A DNA stretch of 64,000 bases from JBMNGN01 sp050949865 (GCA_050949865.1 JBMNGN010000001.1:372001-436000), one strand, 5' to 3'. Shown: positions 35,361 through 44,448, counted from the first letter of the stretch. Numbers and translations are program-made. The notes: generated by a model from the sequence alone, not told the origin.

Positions 35361-36008
35361 TCACAACTTTTTATTACTTGCCAGATCAAGAAATAACCTG
35401 GCTATATTCGTCTTCGATATCTTCCCAACCACATCAAGTTTTTCTTCTCCACCTTCATCAATAAAACACTTGACTACCGGCAGACTATCAACTTCGTGTT
35501 CAACTATCTTTTTAACTGCCGAAACCACAGTCTCATCAACAGTTGCGGTAATAATATTTGGCATACGGGTCATTATAACACTGACCGGCATCTGGTTAAT
35601 CTCAGCCTGGCCAAGGGTGGTTTTCAAAAAATCCTTTCTGGATACTACCCCGACTAAATAGTTATCGTTATCAACCACATATATACTTCCGGTATCTTCC
35701 AGGAAAAGGGTCACAATAGCATCATATATACTGCATTTCTCTTTCAGAATAACCGGCATAGACTGTATATCCTTTACCCGGTACTGATTGAGGATTTTCC
35801 TAATTTGACTCGCTGCCCCTTCGTTTTTTAAGGTATACCCTACCCGCGGTTTAGCATCTAAAAAACCGGACATGGTCAAAACCGCTAAGTCGGGTCTAAG
35901 GGCGGCCCTGGTAACATTCAATATTTCGGCAATTTTCTCTCCCGTTATCGGCTCATATTGCTTTACTATTGAAAGGATCTTTTCTTGCCTCTCATTTAGT
36001 TCAATCAT
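35361..36008 (-). CDS. CcpN-like HTH/CBS-domain repressor
   Basis: A 215-residue protein with an N-terminal HTH (MIELNERQEKILSIVKQYEP, then GEKIAEILNVTRAALRPDLAVL) and two CBS domains (about 75-135 and 145-210). CcpN/YqzB represses gluconeogenic genes in Firmicutes and responds to nucleotide ratio through its CBS pair. ATG at 36008 fits homologs; an in-frame ATG at 36017 is an alternative. It sits 69 bases before PPSR-ppdK, where CcpN-PPSR linkage is conserved. Confidence 0.87.
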   Translation of the reverse strand: MIELNERQEKILSIVKQYEPITGEKIAEILNVTRAALRPDLAVLTMSGFLDAKPRVGYTLKNEGAASQIRKILNQYRVKDIQSMPVILKEKCSIYDAIVTLFLEDTGSIYVVDNDNYLVGVVSRKDFLKTTLGQAEINQMPVSVIMTRMPNIITATVDETVVSAVKKIVEHEVDSLPVVKCFIDEGGEEKLDVVGKISKTNIARLFLDLASNKKL

Positions 36009-36191
36009 AATCACCATTCCAATTTATGCTATACTGTTTATCGCAAAAACCATCTAATTATATATACTATTATAAAACATTTAAATCCTGTTTTTTATTT
36101 CTAATCAAATTATCAGTCTTTTTTATATCTAATACAAGATCTAATACAAGCCCATGATTTTTCTTGCCATAGAGAACTATAGTCCCGGTCT

Positions 36192-36947
36192 TTAGGATAA
36201 CTGGTTGATTAGTTCGTCGGGTATAGACATATTGCTGTACACGTTTTGCACATCATCATGGTCTTCCAGTAATTCTATGAGCTTTATAACCTTGCTGGCC
36301 GTGTCTATATCATTTATTTCGACATTATTCTCAGGCAACATTACTATATCAGCTTCCTCGACTTTATATCCGCCCGTTTCAAGGGAATCCTTTATTTCCA
36401 TTAATAATTCAGGAGAACTTATAATCTCAAACTGTTCGCCCTCATCCCGGACATCATCAGCACCATATTCGAGCACCTGGTATAAAAACTCATCTTCATC
36501 GCAATCAAGCCCTTCTTTGCTAACCGTAATTAATCCTACCCGATTGAACATCCAGGCTACACAGCCATTTTCACCAAGATTGCCATTATTCTTAGCAAAC
36601 AAGTGCCTGATCTCGGAAGCCGTTCTATTGCGATTATCAGTTGCAATATTCAACATAATGGCGACTCCACCCGGAGCATAACCCTCATAAACCAGTTCTT
36701 CCAGGATTTCACCATCTAATTCCCCGGTACCTTTTTTAATGGCCCTGGATATATTATCATTGGGCATATTAACTCCTTTGGCTTTCTGAATAGCTAGCTT
36801 AAGTTTGGAGTTTGATTCAGGATCCCCTCCCCCGCTCCGGGCAGCAATGGTAATCTCTTTTGCTATTTTAGTAAACTCTTTCCCTTTCCTTTCATCTGTG
36901 CGGGCCTTTTTATGTTTGATATTAGCCCATTTTGAGTGTCCTGCCAT
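36192..36947 (-). CDS. YebC/PmpR family protein
   Basis: A 251-residue YebC-family protein of full length. MAGHSKWANIKHKKARTDER starts nearly all members, and PNDNISRAIKKGTGEL, YEGYAPGGVAIML and DNRNRTASEIRHLF follow in order. Members act as transcription regulators or as ribosome-associated factors relieving stalls at proline tracts; which applies cannot be told. GGAGGAAGTTGG precedes ATG at 36947. Confidence 0.95.
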   Translation of the reverse strand: MAGHSKWANIKHKKARTDERKGKEFTKIAKEITIAARSGGGDPESNSKLKLAIQKAKGVNMPNDNISRAIKKGTGELDGEILEELVYEGYAPGGVAIMLNIATDNRNRTASEIRHLFAKNNGNLGENGCVAWMFNRVGLITVSKEGLDCDEDEFLYQVLEYGADDVRDEGEQFEIISSPELLMEIKDSLETGGYKVEEADIVMLPENNVEINDIDTASKVIKLIELLEDHDDVQNVYSNMSIPDELINQLS

Positions 36948-37045
36948 CCAACTTCCTCCTTTAAACTATATGGTTGACAAAAATCACACTAACAAAAACC
37001 CCACGGCACGTTTAGAACCGAAGGGTACGTTTTCACTTTATACTT

Positions 37046-37318
37046 TTACCATATTCCCGGGACTAGCCTTTTAGCACCATTCAAAATATCTTTAAACCAG
37101 TTTTTATAAGGCTGGATTGAAAACTCCTCTTTATTTTTTATACCACTGATTAGGAGAAAATAACTACATAAAACAATTAATAGAGCACTCCAAGAGGTGA
37201 TAATGGCTGGAACCAAAATAAAGCCTGAAAGTATTGCCAGATAAAGCGGATACCGAATTTTAAAATAATCTCCTATTAATGCGGCCTTTTTTAAAACGCC
37301 TAGCGGTCTGGAATCCAA
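37046..37318 (-). CDS. Small membrane protein of unknown function
   Basis: A 90-residue protein. Two hydrophobic stretches are seen, RYPLYLAILSGFILVPAIIT and SALLIVLCSYFLLISGI, followed by a polar tail. The start is TTG at 37318, two bases after the nadE stop, with GGGGG 8 bases upstream inside nadE, which suggests translational coupling. I do not recognise a family. Confidence 0.65.
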   Translation of the reverse strand: MDSRPLGVLKKAALIGDYFKIRYPLYLAILSGFILVPAIITSWSALLIVLCSYFLLISGIKNKEEFSIQPYKNWFKDILNGAKRLVPGIW

Positions 37319-37319
37319 C

Positions 37320-38075
37320 TTAATTCCCCCATTTAATCTCTTCAGGGATTTTACATATTAGCGGCATTCGACGTTTGTGTTCACTAACTTCAAACATTCG
37401 CTGAACCTTATTAACTACCTCCGGATCACCTTTTTTCGTACTCAGGAAACTGTCTAACTGCTGGTAAGTAATGCCCATTTCTGATTCATCTGTTTGACCT
37501 GCCCAAAGCCCTCCTGAAGGTGGTTTATTTATTATCGCTCTTGGGATTTGCAAATATCTTGCAATCTCAAAGACCTCACTTTTCAGCAAATCGCCCAAAA
37601 GCTGTAAATCCACAGCACTATCGCCAAATTTGGTTGTATAACCGATACTAATCTCACTTTTATTAGTAGTTCCCAGTACTAAATAATTGTGGGCTTGAGC
37701 AAAATAATAAAGGGTTAACATTCTCAACCTGGCTTTAAGATTGCCCCTTATGAGTTGTCCAAGTTTACCCTCAACTTTAATATGTGATTCAAGCTGAGTC
37801 AATAAAAGATGATAAACATTGTCTAGCTCAGCTATTTCATAAGGAATATCAAATTTCTCCACCAAAACAGTACTGTCTTTCCGGTCCAGCATATAGCTTT
37901 CGATAGGAAGCAGGACAGCTAAGCAACCTCGCGGAAAAGCCCTCTTAGCTATTACAGCTGCGACAGCTGAATCTACCCCACCACTTACTCCAATGACTAC
38001 TCCCGATGCCTTGGTTTTACCCACCTGTTCCTTTAACCAATCGGTCATATATTGTACTATACTATCTAGATTCAC
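37320..38075 (-). CDS. nadE: NH3-dependent NAD+ synthetase
   Basis: A 251-residue NadE without a glutaminase domain; it amidates nicotinic acid adenine dinucleotide with ammonia and ATP. GVIGVSGGVDSAVAAVIAKR is the ATP-pyrophosphatase P-loop, and LVLGTTNKSEISIGYTTKFG and WAGQTDESEMGITYQQLD are the conserved substrate-binding segments. AGGAGGATATATTTTAAGT precedes the start. It is co-transcribed with the small membrane protein downstream. Confidence 0.95.
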   Translation of the reverse strand: MNLDSIVQYMTDWLKEQVGKTKASGVVIGVSGGVDSAVAAVIAKRAFPRGCLAVLLPIESYMLDRKDSTVLVEKFDIPYEIAELDNVYHLLLTQLESHIKVEGKLGQLIRGNLKARLRMLTLYYFAQAHNYLVLGTTNKSEISIGYTTKFGDSAVDLQLLGDLLKSEVFEIARYLQIPRAIINKPPSGGLWAGQTDESEMGITYQQLDSFLSTKKGDPEVVNKVQRMFEVSEHKRRMPLICKIPEEIKWGN

Positions 38076-38359
38076 TTAAAATATATCCTCCTTCCCATGT
38101 ACAGCTCTATTATATCTAATTCTGATCTGTCAGGACGATAGTCGATATTCCCATTCCTAGTTTATCAACTATCTCAATAACTAATCTTCAGCAGCAACAC
38201 TCCCTTATTTAGTGAAATTATAGACCATTTCGACATTAATATATTCTACATTAATTATCTTATCAAATATTCTAATTTTCAAGAAGCCAGAAATCCTTCA
38301 CCAAAGTACCTGGTGTTTGTACCTTCCATTTCAGGTTTATCCTTATTTTTCCATAAAGT

Positions 38360-39205
38360 CTATTTTAAACCCTGACCTCTGATAGGCGCGATTTCCATAT
38401 TACCCCAGACGGCCATCTGATCTTTTTGGATAATTAGTATCCCTTGGATTCCCGGTATACCTTTTACCAGGTCAATAGCTTTAATAAAATCATCCGGGGT
38501 GCTAACTATATTGCCGGCGGCGGTAGCAACCGCATCAGCCAGTGGCGTTGATTGTGCTTTAACCACTACCGCATCAGCTTGCCCAAAACTTAGGCTGGGA
38601 CCCACAGTGCCTGATGAGGTGCAGATCCCTAAAGGACCTTCTTCCGGATAAACTTTTATCCCTATTTTATGGCTAAAAGGGGATTCACCAGCAAAAACCG
38701 CTATATTTCTTTCCAATTTGGTATTAATATATATATCCCCGCCGTTTTCCACCAAGACTTCTTGGGTATAATTCATTAGCTCGATTCCAATCTCCTGGGC
38801 TACAACTCCGGCTACTGCTGCCATAGGTCCAACATCAGCCATCAGGGCCGCATCACTCATATATCTGATTATTTCCGGTGCCCCGGGCTGCAACTTGATT
38901 GGAACCAGGGAGGTCTTAAAGTCAGGATGTTGTGCTATATAATCCTCAATAATCTGTCTAACCTGTCTCAGTTTCTTTTCACATAATGACACAAGGCTAT
39001 CGGAATAGCTCATAATATCTACACCGATAGCCAAATCACTCTCTTTAACCTTTACATTATAGTAATAAAGGTCCTTTGCGGTATATTTTAAACGATAATT
39101 ACGTTCATGATATGGGTAATTTTTAATCCCCAGGCTAAACTGCCTCCTTGATATCAAAATGGAGCGTAATTGCCCTGGTAGGGCAGCATTCAACACACAT
39201 ACCAC
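38360..39205 (-). CDS. UPF0280 (ApbE-like fold) protein of the homocysteine module
   Basis: A COG2122/UPF0280 protein related in fold to ApbE. DVGPMAAVAGVVAQEIGIEL and SGTVGPSLSFGQADAVVVKA are its conserved blocks. In methanogens a UPF0280 gene functions with DUF39 and NIL-ferredoxin genes in sulfide-based homocysteine synthesis. The ATG at 39205 gives 281 residues but overlaps the ferredoxin by 71 bases. AAGGAGG lies near 39148, and no ATG, GTG or TTG follows at normal spacing; CTG at 39133 is the best-placed codon. The true start is therefore open. Confidence 0.85.
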   Translation of the reverse strand: MVCVLNAALPGQLRSILISRRQFSLGIKNYPYHERNYRLKYTAKDLYYYNVKVKESDLAIGVDIMSYSDSLVSLCEKKLRQVRQIIEDYIAQHPDFKTSLVPIKLQPGAPEIIRYMSDAALMADVGPMAAVAGVVAQEIGIELMNYTQEVLVENGGDIYINTKLERNIAVFAGESPFSHKIGIKVYPEEGPLGICTSSGTVGPSLSFGQADAVVVKAQSTPLADAVATAAGNIVSTPDDFIKAIDLVKGIPGIQGILIIQKDQMAVWGNMEIAPIRGQGLK

Positions 39206-39557
39206 AGACTACACATTTTGATTTATCAAAAGATACTATCATGGTATCCCGGTCTATTGCCAGGGCTTCTGTGGGGCAGAAGGATGAACAGGCTCCGCAT
39301 TGAATGCATATGCTTTCCTGCCATATAATGGTTTGGCTTAACTGTTCAACGATTACCCCCAGATTTTTTAAGAAGTCAATTCCTTCCTGGTATTTTTCCT
39401 TAGTACCTTCTAGTTCTACAACCAGATATCCTTCCTTTTGGGGATTAATATCCGCCTTTAATATATTAATCACCAGATCAAAATTTTTTACCAGGCGGTA
39501 TATTATGGGCTGTTCAGACTGGGCGGCGGAAAAATAACAAACGATCCGGTTTTTCAT
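39135..39557 (-). CDS. NIL-domain 2[4Fe-4S] ferredoxin
   Basis: A 140-residue protein with an N-terminal NIL domain (about 1-78) and two C-terminal clusters: CIQCGACSSFCPTEA and KCVVCGMCVECCPTRA. The methanogen ortholog type (MA1822-like) supports the DUF39 enzyme in making homocysteine, presumably by supplying electrons. It lies two bases after the DUF39 stop. The TAG stop is immediately followed by the UPF0280 coding region. Confidence 0.93.
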   Translation of the reverse strand: MKNRIVCYFSAAQSEQPIIYRLVKNFDLVINILKADINPQKEGYLVVELEGTKEKYQEGIDFLKNLGVIVEQLSQTIIWQESICIQCGACSSFCPTEALAIDRDTMIVSFDKSKCVVCGMCVECCPTRAITLHFDIKEAV

Positions 39558-39559
39558 AA

Positions 39560-40798
39560 TTAATCCCTCCTATTCCTGCCGTTTAAAAATAATCCATTAG
39601 GATTTCTAACCGGTATTGATTTAAACTCAATATCCGCATCAGCTGATGGAATAGGCGCTGCTGGCATGGTCAATTCAAACCTGCCAGCCTTAATCCATTC
39701 TTTCAGCATCAAAGCAATCTTTTTAGCTCGGGGATAACTGGATTGGGGAGTAGTGACAACCTGTTTCCCGTTGATATTTACCCTCCCGCTTTTGAGCTCC
39801 TTAAAGTTAACAAACCCCAGGTCTATAGATTTACAATAGGGATACCCTTCACTATAATCTACTACCGGACAGAAGATATCTTCGTCCTTCACTGCGGCAT
39901 AGTATAGTATTTCCTCATCAAGAATCGGTATCGGCACTCCTATGCCGACCGCCATCGTAACCCCGTAGCCAATATAACTTAGACCAACCAGCCATTCCGG
40001 AGACATCTGTTTAATATCCCCTATAACTGAAAGGGTTCCAGCCGGGGTTTTGGGTACCCCGTTTTCGGCTCGCAAAACATTGGGGTGATGCTGGGTTCCA
40101 TTCCAGGCAACATATCCAATTCCTCCGCCCAAAAATATCCGGGTTCCAATACCAATGGTTTTGTAATAAGGATCATTTAACAATGGGCTTAACTGTCCTG
40201 AGGTGGAATACCCGGCATTCCCCAAGCGCGGTTTAAGGATTCCCAAGTAAGTGTATAGTACCCTGTCGCCTAGATTGACTGCACAATTGTAATTTTGGTA
40301 AGCATTTCTGGGATTAAATAAAAAGGCTTCATTAACATCGTTAATAGTAATTACGGTATCTACCTTTTTATTTGGATAGCAATCAGTTCCATAGCCAATA
40401 GCTTCAAGCCTGATGTTCTTGCCTGCTACCAGGTCTTGAATAACATGGCCTCCCCCGTAAGAAAACCTTCCGGGGTAAACCTTGTTTTCGGGATCGGTTT
40501 CCGGGAGCTGGGCAGCACCGAGGTAAGCATCCACAGCAGCTATTCCGGTATATGCTTCAACTCCATTTAACCAGACTTTTTTCATTTTAATCCTCGGATT
40601 GGAGTGACCGAAGTTTATAAAAACCCCTGAAGAGCACATGGGGCCAAAAGTACCCGTGGTTACAACATCTACGGTTTTAGCCGCTTTTTCATAACCTTCT
40701 TCCTCTACCAGGTCAATGATTTCTTCTGCGGTTACGACCACAGCTTGACCTCGCCTGATTTTCTCGTTAATTTCTTCGTAAGTTTTTTTGTAAGCCAT
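39560..40798 (-). CDS. DUF39 homocysteine biosynthesis protein
   Basis: A 412-residue COG1900-type enzyme. VVTTGTFGPMCSSGVFINFG contains the conserved cysteine, and LGAAQLPETDPENKVYPGRF, GGGIGYVAWNGTQHHPNV and SYIGYGVTMAVGIGVPIPIL are family blocks. Members convert aspartate semialdehyde and sulfide to homocysteine together with a NIL ferredoxin. No C-terminal CBS pair is present, unlike some methanogen members. It lies between metH and the ferredoxin, so the product would feed MetH directly. Confidence 0.92.
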   Translation of the reverse strand: MAYKKTYEEINEKIRRGQAVVVTAEEIIDLVEEEGYEKAAKTVDVVTTGTFGPMCSSGVFINFGHSNPRIKMKKVWLNGVEAYTGIAAVDAYLGAAQLPETDPENKVYPGRFSYGGGHVIQDLVAGKNIRLEAIGYGTDCYPNKKVDTVITINDVNEAFLFNPRNAYQNYNCAVNLGDRVLYTYLGILKPRLGNAGYSTSGQLSPLLNDPYYKTIGIGTRIFLGGGIGYVAWNGTQHHPNVLRAENGVPKTPAGTLSVIGDIKQMSPEWLVGLSYIGYGVTMAVGIGVPIPILDEEILYYAAVKDEDIFCPVVDYSEGYPYCKSIDLGFVNFKELKSGRVNINGKQVVTTPQSSYPRAKKIALMLKEWIKAGRFELTMPAAPIPSADADIEFKSIPVRNPNGLFLNGRNRRD

Positions 40799-40809
40799 TT
40801 TGCCCTCCC

Positions 40810-43311
40810 CTAACCAAGGAGCCTTTTTACAGCATGGACCGCCTTTCTTGCATCCTCACAGTAAGCATCGGCTCCAATTTTATCAGCATACTCCTGAGTC
40901 ATTACCGCTCCTCCAACTATTACCTTGCAAGTCATTTTTCTAAGCCTTAGTCCTTCAATTACTTCCTTCATACGCGGCATAGTGGTAGTCATTAGAGCAC
41001 TCAATCCAACAATATCTGCTTTTTCTCGTTCTGCAGCATCAATAATATCCGCAGCTTTTACGTCTTTTCCCAGATCAATAACCTTAAGGCCGTAGTTTTC
41101 CAGCAGAATTGATACGATATTTTTGCCTATATCGTGAATATCCCCTTCAACCGTGGCTATAACCATAACCCCTCTTGATTTTTCTGCTTCTTCCGATAAA
41201 TGGGGTTTTACTTTTGAAAAAGCCTTTTTCATGGTTTCAGCCGACATTACCAACTGGGGCAGGAAATACTGTTTCTTTTCGTATAATTCCCCGGCTTGCT
41301 CAATCCCGGGTATTAAGCCTTTATTTACAATATCAATAGCCGGTGTGGTTTTTAAGGCCTCGGCAACCAGTAATTCAATCCCCTCTAAATCTCCTTCCAA
41401 TACTGCTTTAGTTATTTTATCATGTATCGCCGTATCAGTTAATCCAGTTTGGTTATCAGGCCGCCTATTTTCAGGATGTATAGTTTTCTGGTAGTCCTCA
41501 ACCAGTTCAGGAATGTTGCACTTCTGGCATATAACGGGACGGGTACGCTGTTCGAGATCGTCCACATATCCTGCTCCATATCTTTTGGTGTATTCCAGAC
41601 AGTTAATATCCCGGTTGAGCAATACTGCAGCAGCCCGGAGAACATCCATGGTTCTGGTATCAAAAGGATTAATGATCGGCAGATCCAAACCTGCCGCCCA
41701 GGCCATTGCCAGGTAAGCAGAATTTAAAATATCTCGAGCCGGCAGTCCGTGAGAAACATTGCTTATACCCAGTACAGTTGCTACCCCAAGCTCCTTTTTT
41801 ACCAGCTTAAGAGCTTTTATAGTCTCCATAACCAGGGGTTGTTCTGCTCCAGCTGTTTTAACCAAACAATCAATTAATATATTCTCTTCGTTTATACCAT
41901 AATCCCTTGCCCGCTTCCATATCCGGCTGGCGATTTCCAATCTCCCTTCAGCCCGGTCCGGGATCCCGGTTTCATCCAGACATAATCCCAGAACCGCAGC
42001 ACCATATTTTTTAGCCAGCGGCAGTATTTGGTCAAGTTGCTTCTCTTCTCCAGAGGTTGAATTAATAAGCGGTTTTCCCACGAAGTTTTTTAATCCTTCT
42101 TCAATTGCCGCAATATTGGTTGAATCAATAGAAATAGGAACATCTACTGCACTTTGAATGCCAATTACCGCTTTTTTCATGGCCAGAGCTTCATCTATAC
42201 CAGGTACACCCACATTGACATCAAGAATGGGAGTACCCGCGTTTACCTGTTTTTTCGCTTCTTCTATAACCATATGCATCTTGCCTTCGGTTATATCTTG
42301 GGCCAGCTTTTTCCGAGCGGTCGGATTTATTCTCTCTCCAATAAACGATAATGGATAATCATGATTAATAATAATATGCTTGCCGCGGGAGGCTAAAGCC
42401 AACATTTTAACCTTAGGCCTCTTGTTAGGCTTCAATCCTCTTACCGCATTCGCCATGGCCTTTATGTGTTCCGGGGTCGAGCCACAGCAGCCTCCAATAA
42501 TATTAACCCCAGCCTCTTTAAACCTGAGAGCATATTCCGCCATTTCTTCCGGGCTGTCCGGGTATACGGTATGACCATCTTTAATTAGAGGTAGCCCGGC
42601 ATTAGGCTGTACTGATATATATACCTGGGAATATTGGCTCATTTCCTTAATTATCGGCAGCAATTCCCGGGAGCCTCCTGAGCAATTGGCTCCTACAGCC
42701 AAGGGTTGTAAGGATTCCATAATTATTAAAGCGGTCAAGGGTGAGGTCCCCATTATAGTACGGCCGTTGTTATCAAAACTCATATGGGCAATAACCGGCA
42801 ATCTAGTATGGTGCTTGGCTGCAATCAGGGCAATACGCATTTCACCTATATCGGTCATGGTTTCAATGGAAATCAAATCTGCTCCGGCCTTCTCGCATGC
42901 CATCACCTGTTCGGAAAAAACCTGATACAGTTCTTCAAAACTGGAATCACCAATAGGGGCCAATATTTTTCCGGTAGGGCCAATAGAAGCAGCTACCAAT
43001 GCCTTACCCCTGGCAACCCGGGCTGCAATCCTTACCAACTCGCCATTTATTTCCTCAACTCTGTCCGCCAGGCCATACTCAGCCAACTTAATGCGGTTGG
43101 CCCCAAAAGTGTTGGCTTGAATAATATCAGCACCGGCTTGAATGTACTGGTAATGAATATCGCTGAGTATTTCAGGATGGTTAACCCCAAACCATTCCGG
43201 ACACTGCCCTGGGTCCATTCCACTGCTCTGCAGCATGGTGCCCATAGCGCCATCCAGTATAGCAATCCTTTTTTTCAGCAAGGCCCAAAGATCTATAAGC
43301 ACCCCAACCAT
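40810..43311 (-). CDS. metH: Cobalamin-dependent methionine synthase, lacking activation domain
   Basis: An 833-residue three-domain enzyme. The homocysteine-binding domain (1-290) has Zn ligands in GANCSGGSRELL and IIGGCCGSTPEHI; the pterin domain (about 325-590) shows FIGERINPTARKKLAQDI; the B12 domain (about 630-833) has DIHDIGKNIVSILLENYGL with the axial His. The SAM-binding reactivation domain of E. coli MetH is absent, as is usual in Clostridia, so a separate reactivation factor is expected. ATG at 43311 has AAGGAGAG upstream. It leads the methionine operon behind an S-box-like leader. Confidence 0.94.
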   Translation of the reverse strand: MVGVLIDLWALLKKRIAILDGAMGTMLQSSGMDPGQCPEWFGVNHPEILSDIHYQYIQAGADIIQANTFGANRIKLAEYGLADRVEEINGELVRIAARVARGKALVAASIGPTGKILAPIGDSSFEELYQVFSEQVMACEKAGADLISIETMTDIGEMRIALIAAKHHTRLPVIAHMSFDNNGRTIMGTSPLTALIIMESLQPLAVGANCSGGSRELLPIIKEMSQYSQVYISVQPNAGLPLIKDGHTVYPDSPEEMAEYALRFKEAGVNIIGGCCGSTPEHIKAMANAVRGLKPNKRPKVKMLALASRGKHIIINHDYPLSFIGERINPTARKKLAQDITEGKMHMVIEEAKKQVNAGTPILDVNVGVPGIDEALAMKKAVIGIQSAVDVPISIDSTNIAAIEEGLKNFVGKPLINSTSGEEKQLDQILPLAKKYGAAVLGLCLDETGIPDRAEGRLEIASRIWKRARDYGINEENILIDCLVKTAGAEQPLVMETIKALKLVKKELGVATVLGISNVSHGLPARDILNSAYLAMAWAAGLDLPIINPFDTRTMDVLRAAAVLLNRDINCLEYTKRYGAGYVDDLEQRTRPVICQKCNIPELVEDYQKTIHPENRRPDNQTGLTDTAIHDKITKAVLEGDLEGIELLVAEALKTTPAIDIVNKGLIPGIEQAGELYEKKQYFLPQLVMSAETMKKAFSKVKPHLSEEAEKSRGVMVIATVEGDIHDIGKNIVSILLENYGLKVIDLGKDVKAADIIDAAEREKADIVGLSALMTTTMPRMKEVIEGLRLRKMTCKVIVGGAVMTQEYADKIGADAYCEDARKAVHAVKRLLG

Positions 43312-43330
43312 CTCTCCTTCAAAAAGGTTA

Positions 43331-43360
43331 AATTAAAAAACCCCTAAAAAAGAGGTTTTT
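43331..43360 (-). terminator. Leader terminator before metH
   Basis: On the minus strand AAAAACCTC pairs with GGGGTTTTT (one G-U) around TTTTTTA, followed by TTAATTT. Its 5' arm CCTCTT can instead pair with GAGAGG of the aptamer closing stem, the usual antiterminator logic of S-box leaders. Confidence 0.75.
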
Positions 43361-43370
43361 GGGTTATCCC

Positions 43371-43441
43371 CTCTCATCTCACAGAATTTAGCACTTTTCC
43401 TTAAAATCCGTTGGCTACCCTCCATCTCTGTTGGATAAGAG
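43371..43441 (-). promoter_or_regulatory. S-box (SAM-I)-like riboswitch, unusually short
   Basis: On the minus strand CTCTTATC and GATGAGAG form an 8-bp P1, as in SAM-I riboswitches. ATGGAGGG near the 5' side and AAGTGCTAAATTC near the 3' side match the S-box consensus segments. The whole aptamer is only 71 nt, about a third shorter than usual, because the ACTGGCCC...GCAACC part and P3 appear lost. With the terminator next to it and metH downstream, SAM control is likely, but ligand binding is unproven. Confidence 0.6.
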
Positions 43442-43464
43442 TCAATTCATATTAATACTATCAA

Positions 43465-43728
43465 TTAGTCGCTATCTGTTTTAGGTTTATTAGGATTAAT
43501 ATCGACAGCCTTTTCCAACTCATTTTTAATACTTGATACTTCATCTTCTAACTTTATTGACTCCTGGATTTCTCTCTTAATACTGGTAGTCGCCTTTTTA
43601 AATTCACTAGTGGCTTTCCCAATGGAGCGTGCAACCTCTGGCAGTTTTCCAGGACCCACTACGATTAGGGCAATTAACAGAATTAAAACCAACTCCCATG
43701 GTCCTATGTTTCCTATAAATCCCAGCAT
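43465..43728 (-). CDS. tatA: Twin-arginine translocase subunit TatA/TatB
   Basis: An 87-residue Tat pore subunit. A short N-terminal membrane helix, GPWELVLILLIALIVVGPGK, is followed by the hinge and amphipathic helix LPEVARSIGKATSEFKKAT and a charged tail. ATG at 43728 is chosen (AGGAGGGTTTATA upstream) over the longer frame at 43764. No tatC is in the window. TatA or TatE/B-type cannot be separated safely. Confidence 0.9.
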   Translation of the reverse strand: MLGFIGNIGPWELVLILLIALIVVGPGKLPEVARSIGKATSEFKKATTSIKREIQESIKLEDEVSSIKNELEKAVDINPNKPKTDSD

Positions 43729-43843
43729 TATAAACCCTCCTGTGGTTGCAGAACGAACATACATTTTAAATAATTGTACTTGTCTTTAATTAGATTAGCA
43801 AATAAATTTGTCTTCCATTTCCCTCCCGGTGTTTTATGTTTCT

Positions 43844-43886
43844 TAAAAAAAGGCAAAGATAGGTCTGCCGACCTGTCTTTGCCTTT
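43844..43886 (-). terminator. Terminator after the holin-like gene
   Basis: A 16-bp stem AAGGCAAAGATAGGTC/GACCTGTCTTTGCCTT with one mismatch and a TGCC loop; the minus-strand side enters a run of TTTTTT. Confidence 0.85.
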
Positions 43887-43923
43887 CGCCTTTTCTCACT
43901 AACTGGCTAACTGTTATATTCTT

Positions 43924-44253
43924 TTATCTTAACTCGGTAGGTACAAAAGCGTCAATTAGACCTATTACAAAAGCTGCGAGCAAGCTTCCCACAACAGATA
44001 CGGTAATTTGATTTGGAACAATAAACTGAGATACGTAAATTACAATAGCAGCAGTTATAAAACCAACAATACCTCTGGAGCGCGGAGACACCTTGTCACC
44101 CAGAGCCAGTTCTACCAAATAGCCGATACCGGCTATTACTAATGCTGCTATTAAAGCACCAGTAAATCCTGCAACTTCTACTCCCGGAATAAGGTATCCG
44201 ATTAACAAGAGAACCAGTGCTGAAACAATAAATCGTACTATTGTACCAATCAT
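43924..44253 (-). CDS. Phage holin family 4 (YvlD-like) membrane protein
   Basis: A 109-residue protein with four membrane segments: IVRFIVSALVLLLIGYLIPG, ALIAALVIAGIGYLVELAL, GIVGFITAAIVIYVSQFIV and VVGSLLAAFVIGLIDAFV. The pattern is that of the phage_holin_4_2/YvlD family, chromosomal proteins of uncertain function, often envelope-stress linked. No phage genes surround it. Confidence 0.8.
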   Translation of the reverse strand: MIGTIVRFIVSALVLLLIGYLIPGVEVAGFTGALIAALVIAGIGYLVELALGDKVSPRSRGIVGFITAAIVIYVSQFIVPNQITVSVVGSLLAAFVIGLIDAFVPTELR

Positions 44254-44448
44254 GCTAAATCTCCCTTCAATTTAAAAATCTTTGTGCAAAAGATTGATCT
44301 GTAATTTATATCATTATGATTTCAAAAAAATCCTTGAAATATACAACATTTTTCTTTCCGATAGGTTTCATTAGAAGCAAGTTTATACAATTAGCAAGGA
44401 GTTAAGCGGAGATTAGCCGGTTGGTTAAATAAATAATGAAGGAAAACA

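Noticed and set aside
36205..36681. 158-codon plus-strand frame, Ser-rich
   Set aside because: Antisense to yebC; composition is that of a reverse-complement shadow.
42784..43347. 187-codon plus-strand frame
   Set aside because: Antisense to the start of metH, without ribosome site or family features.
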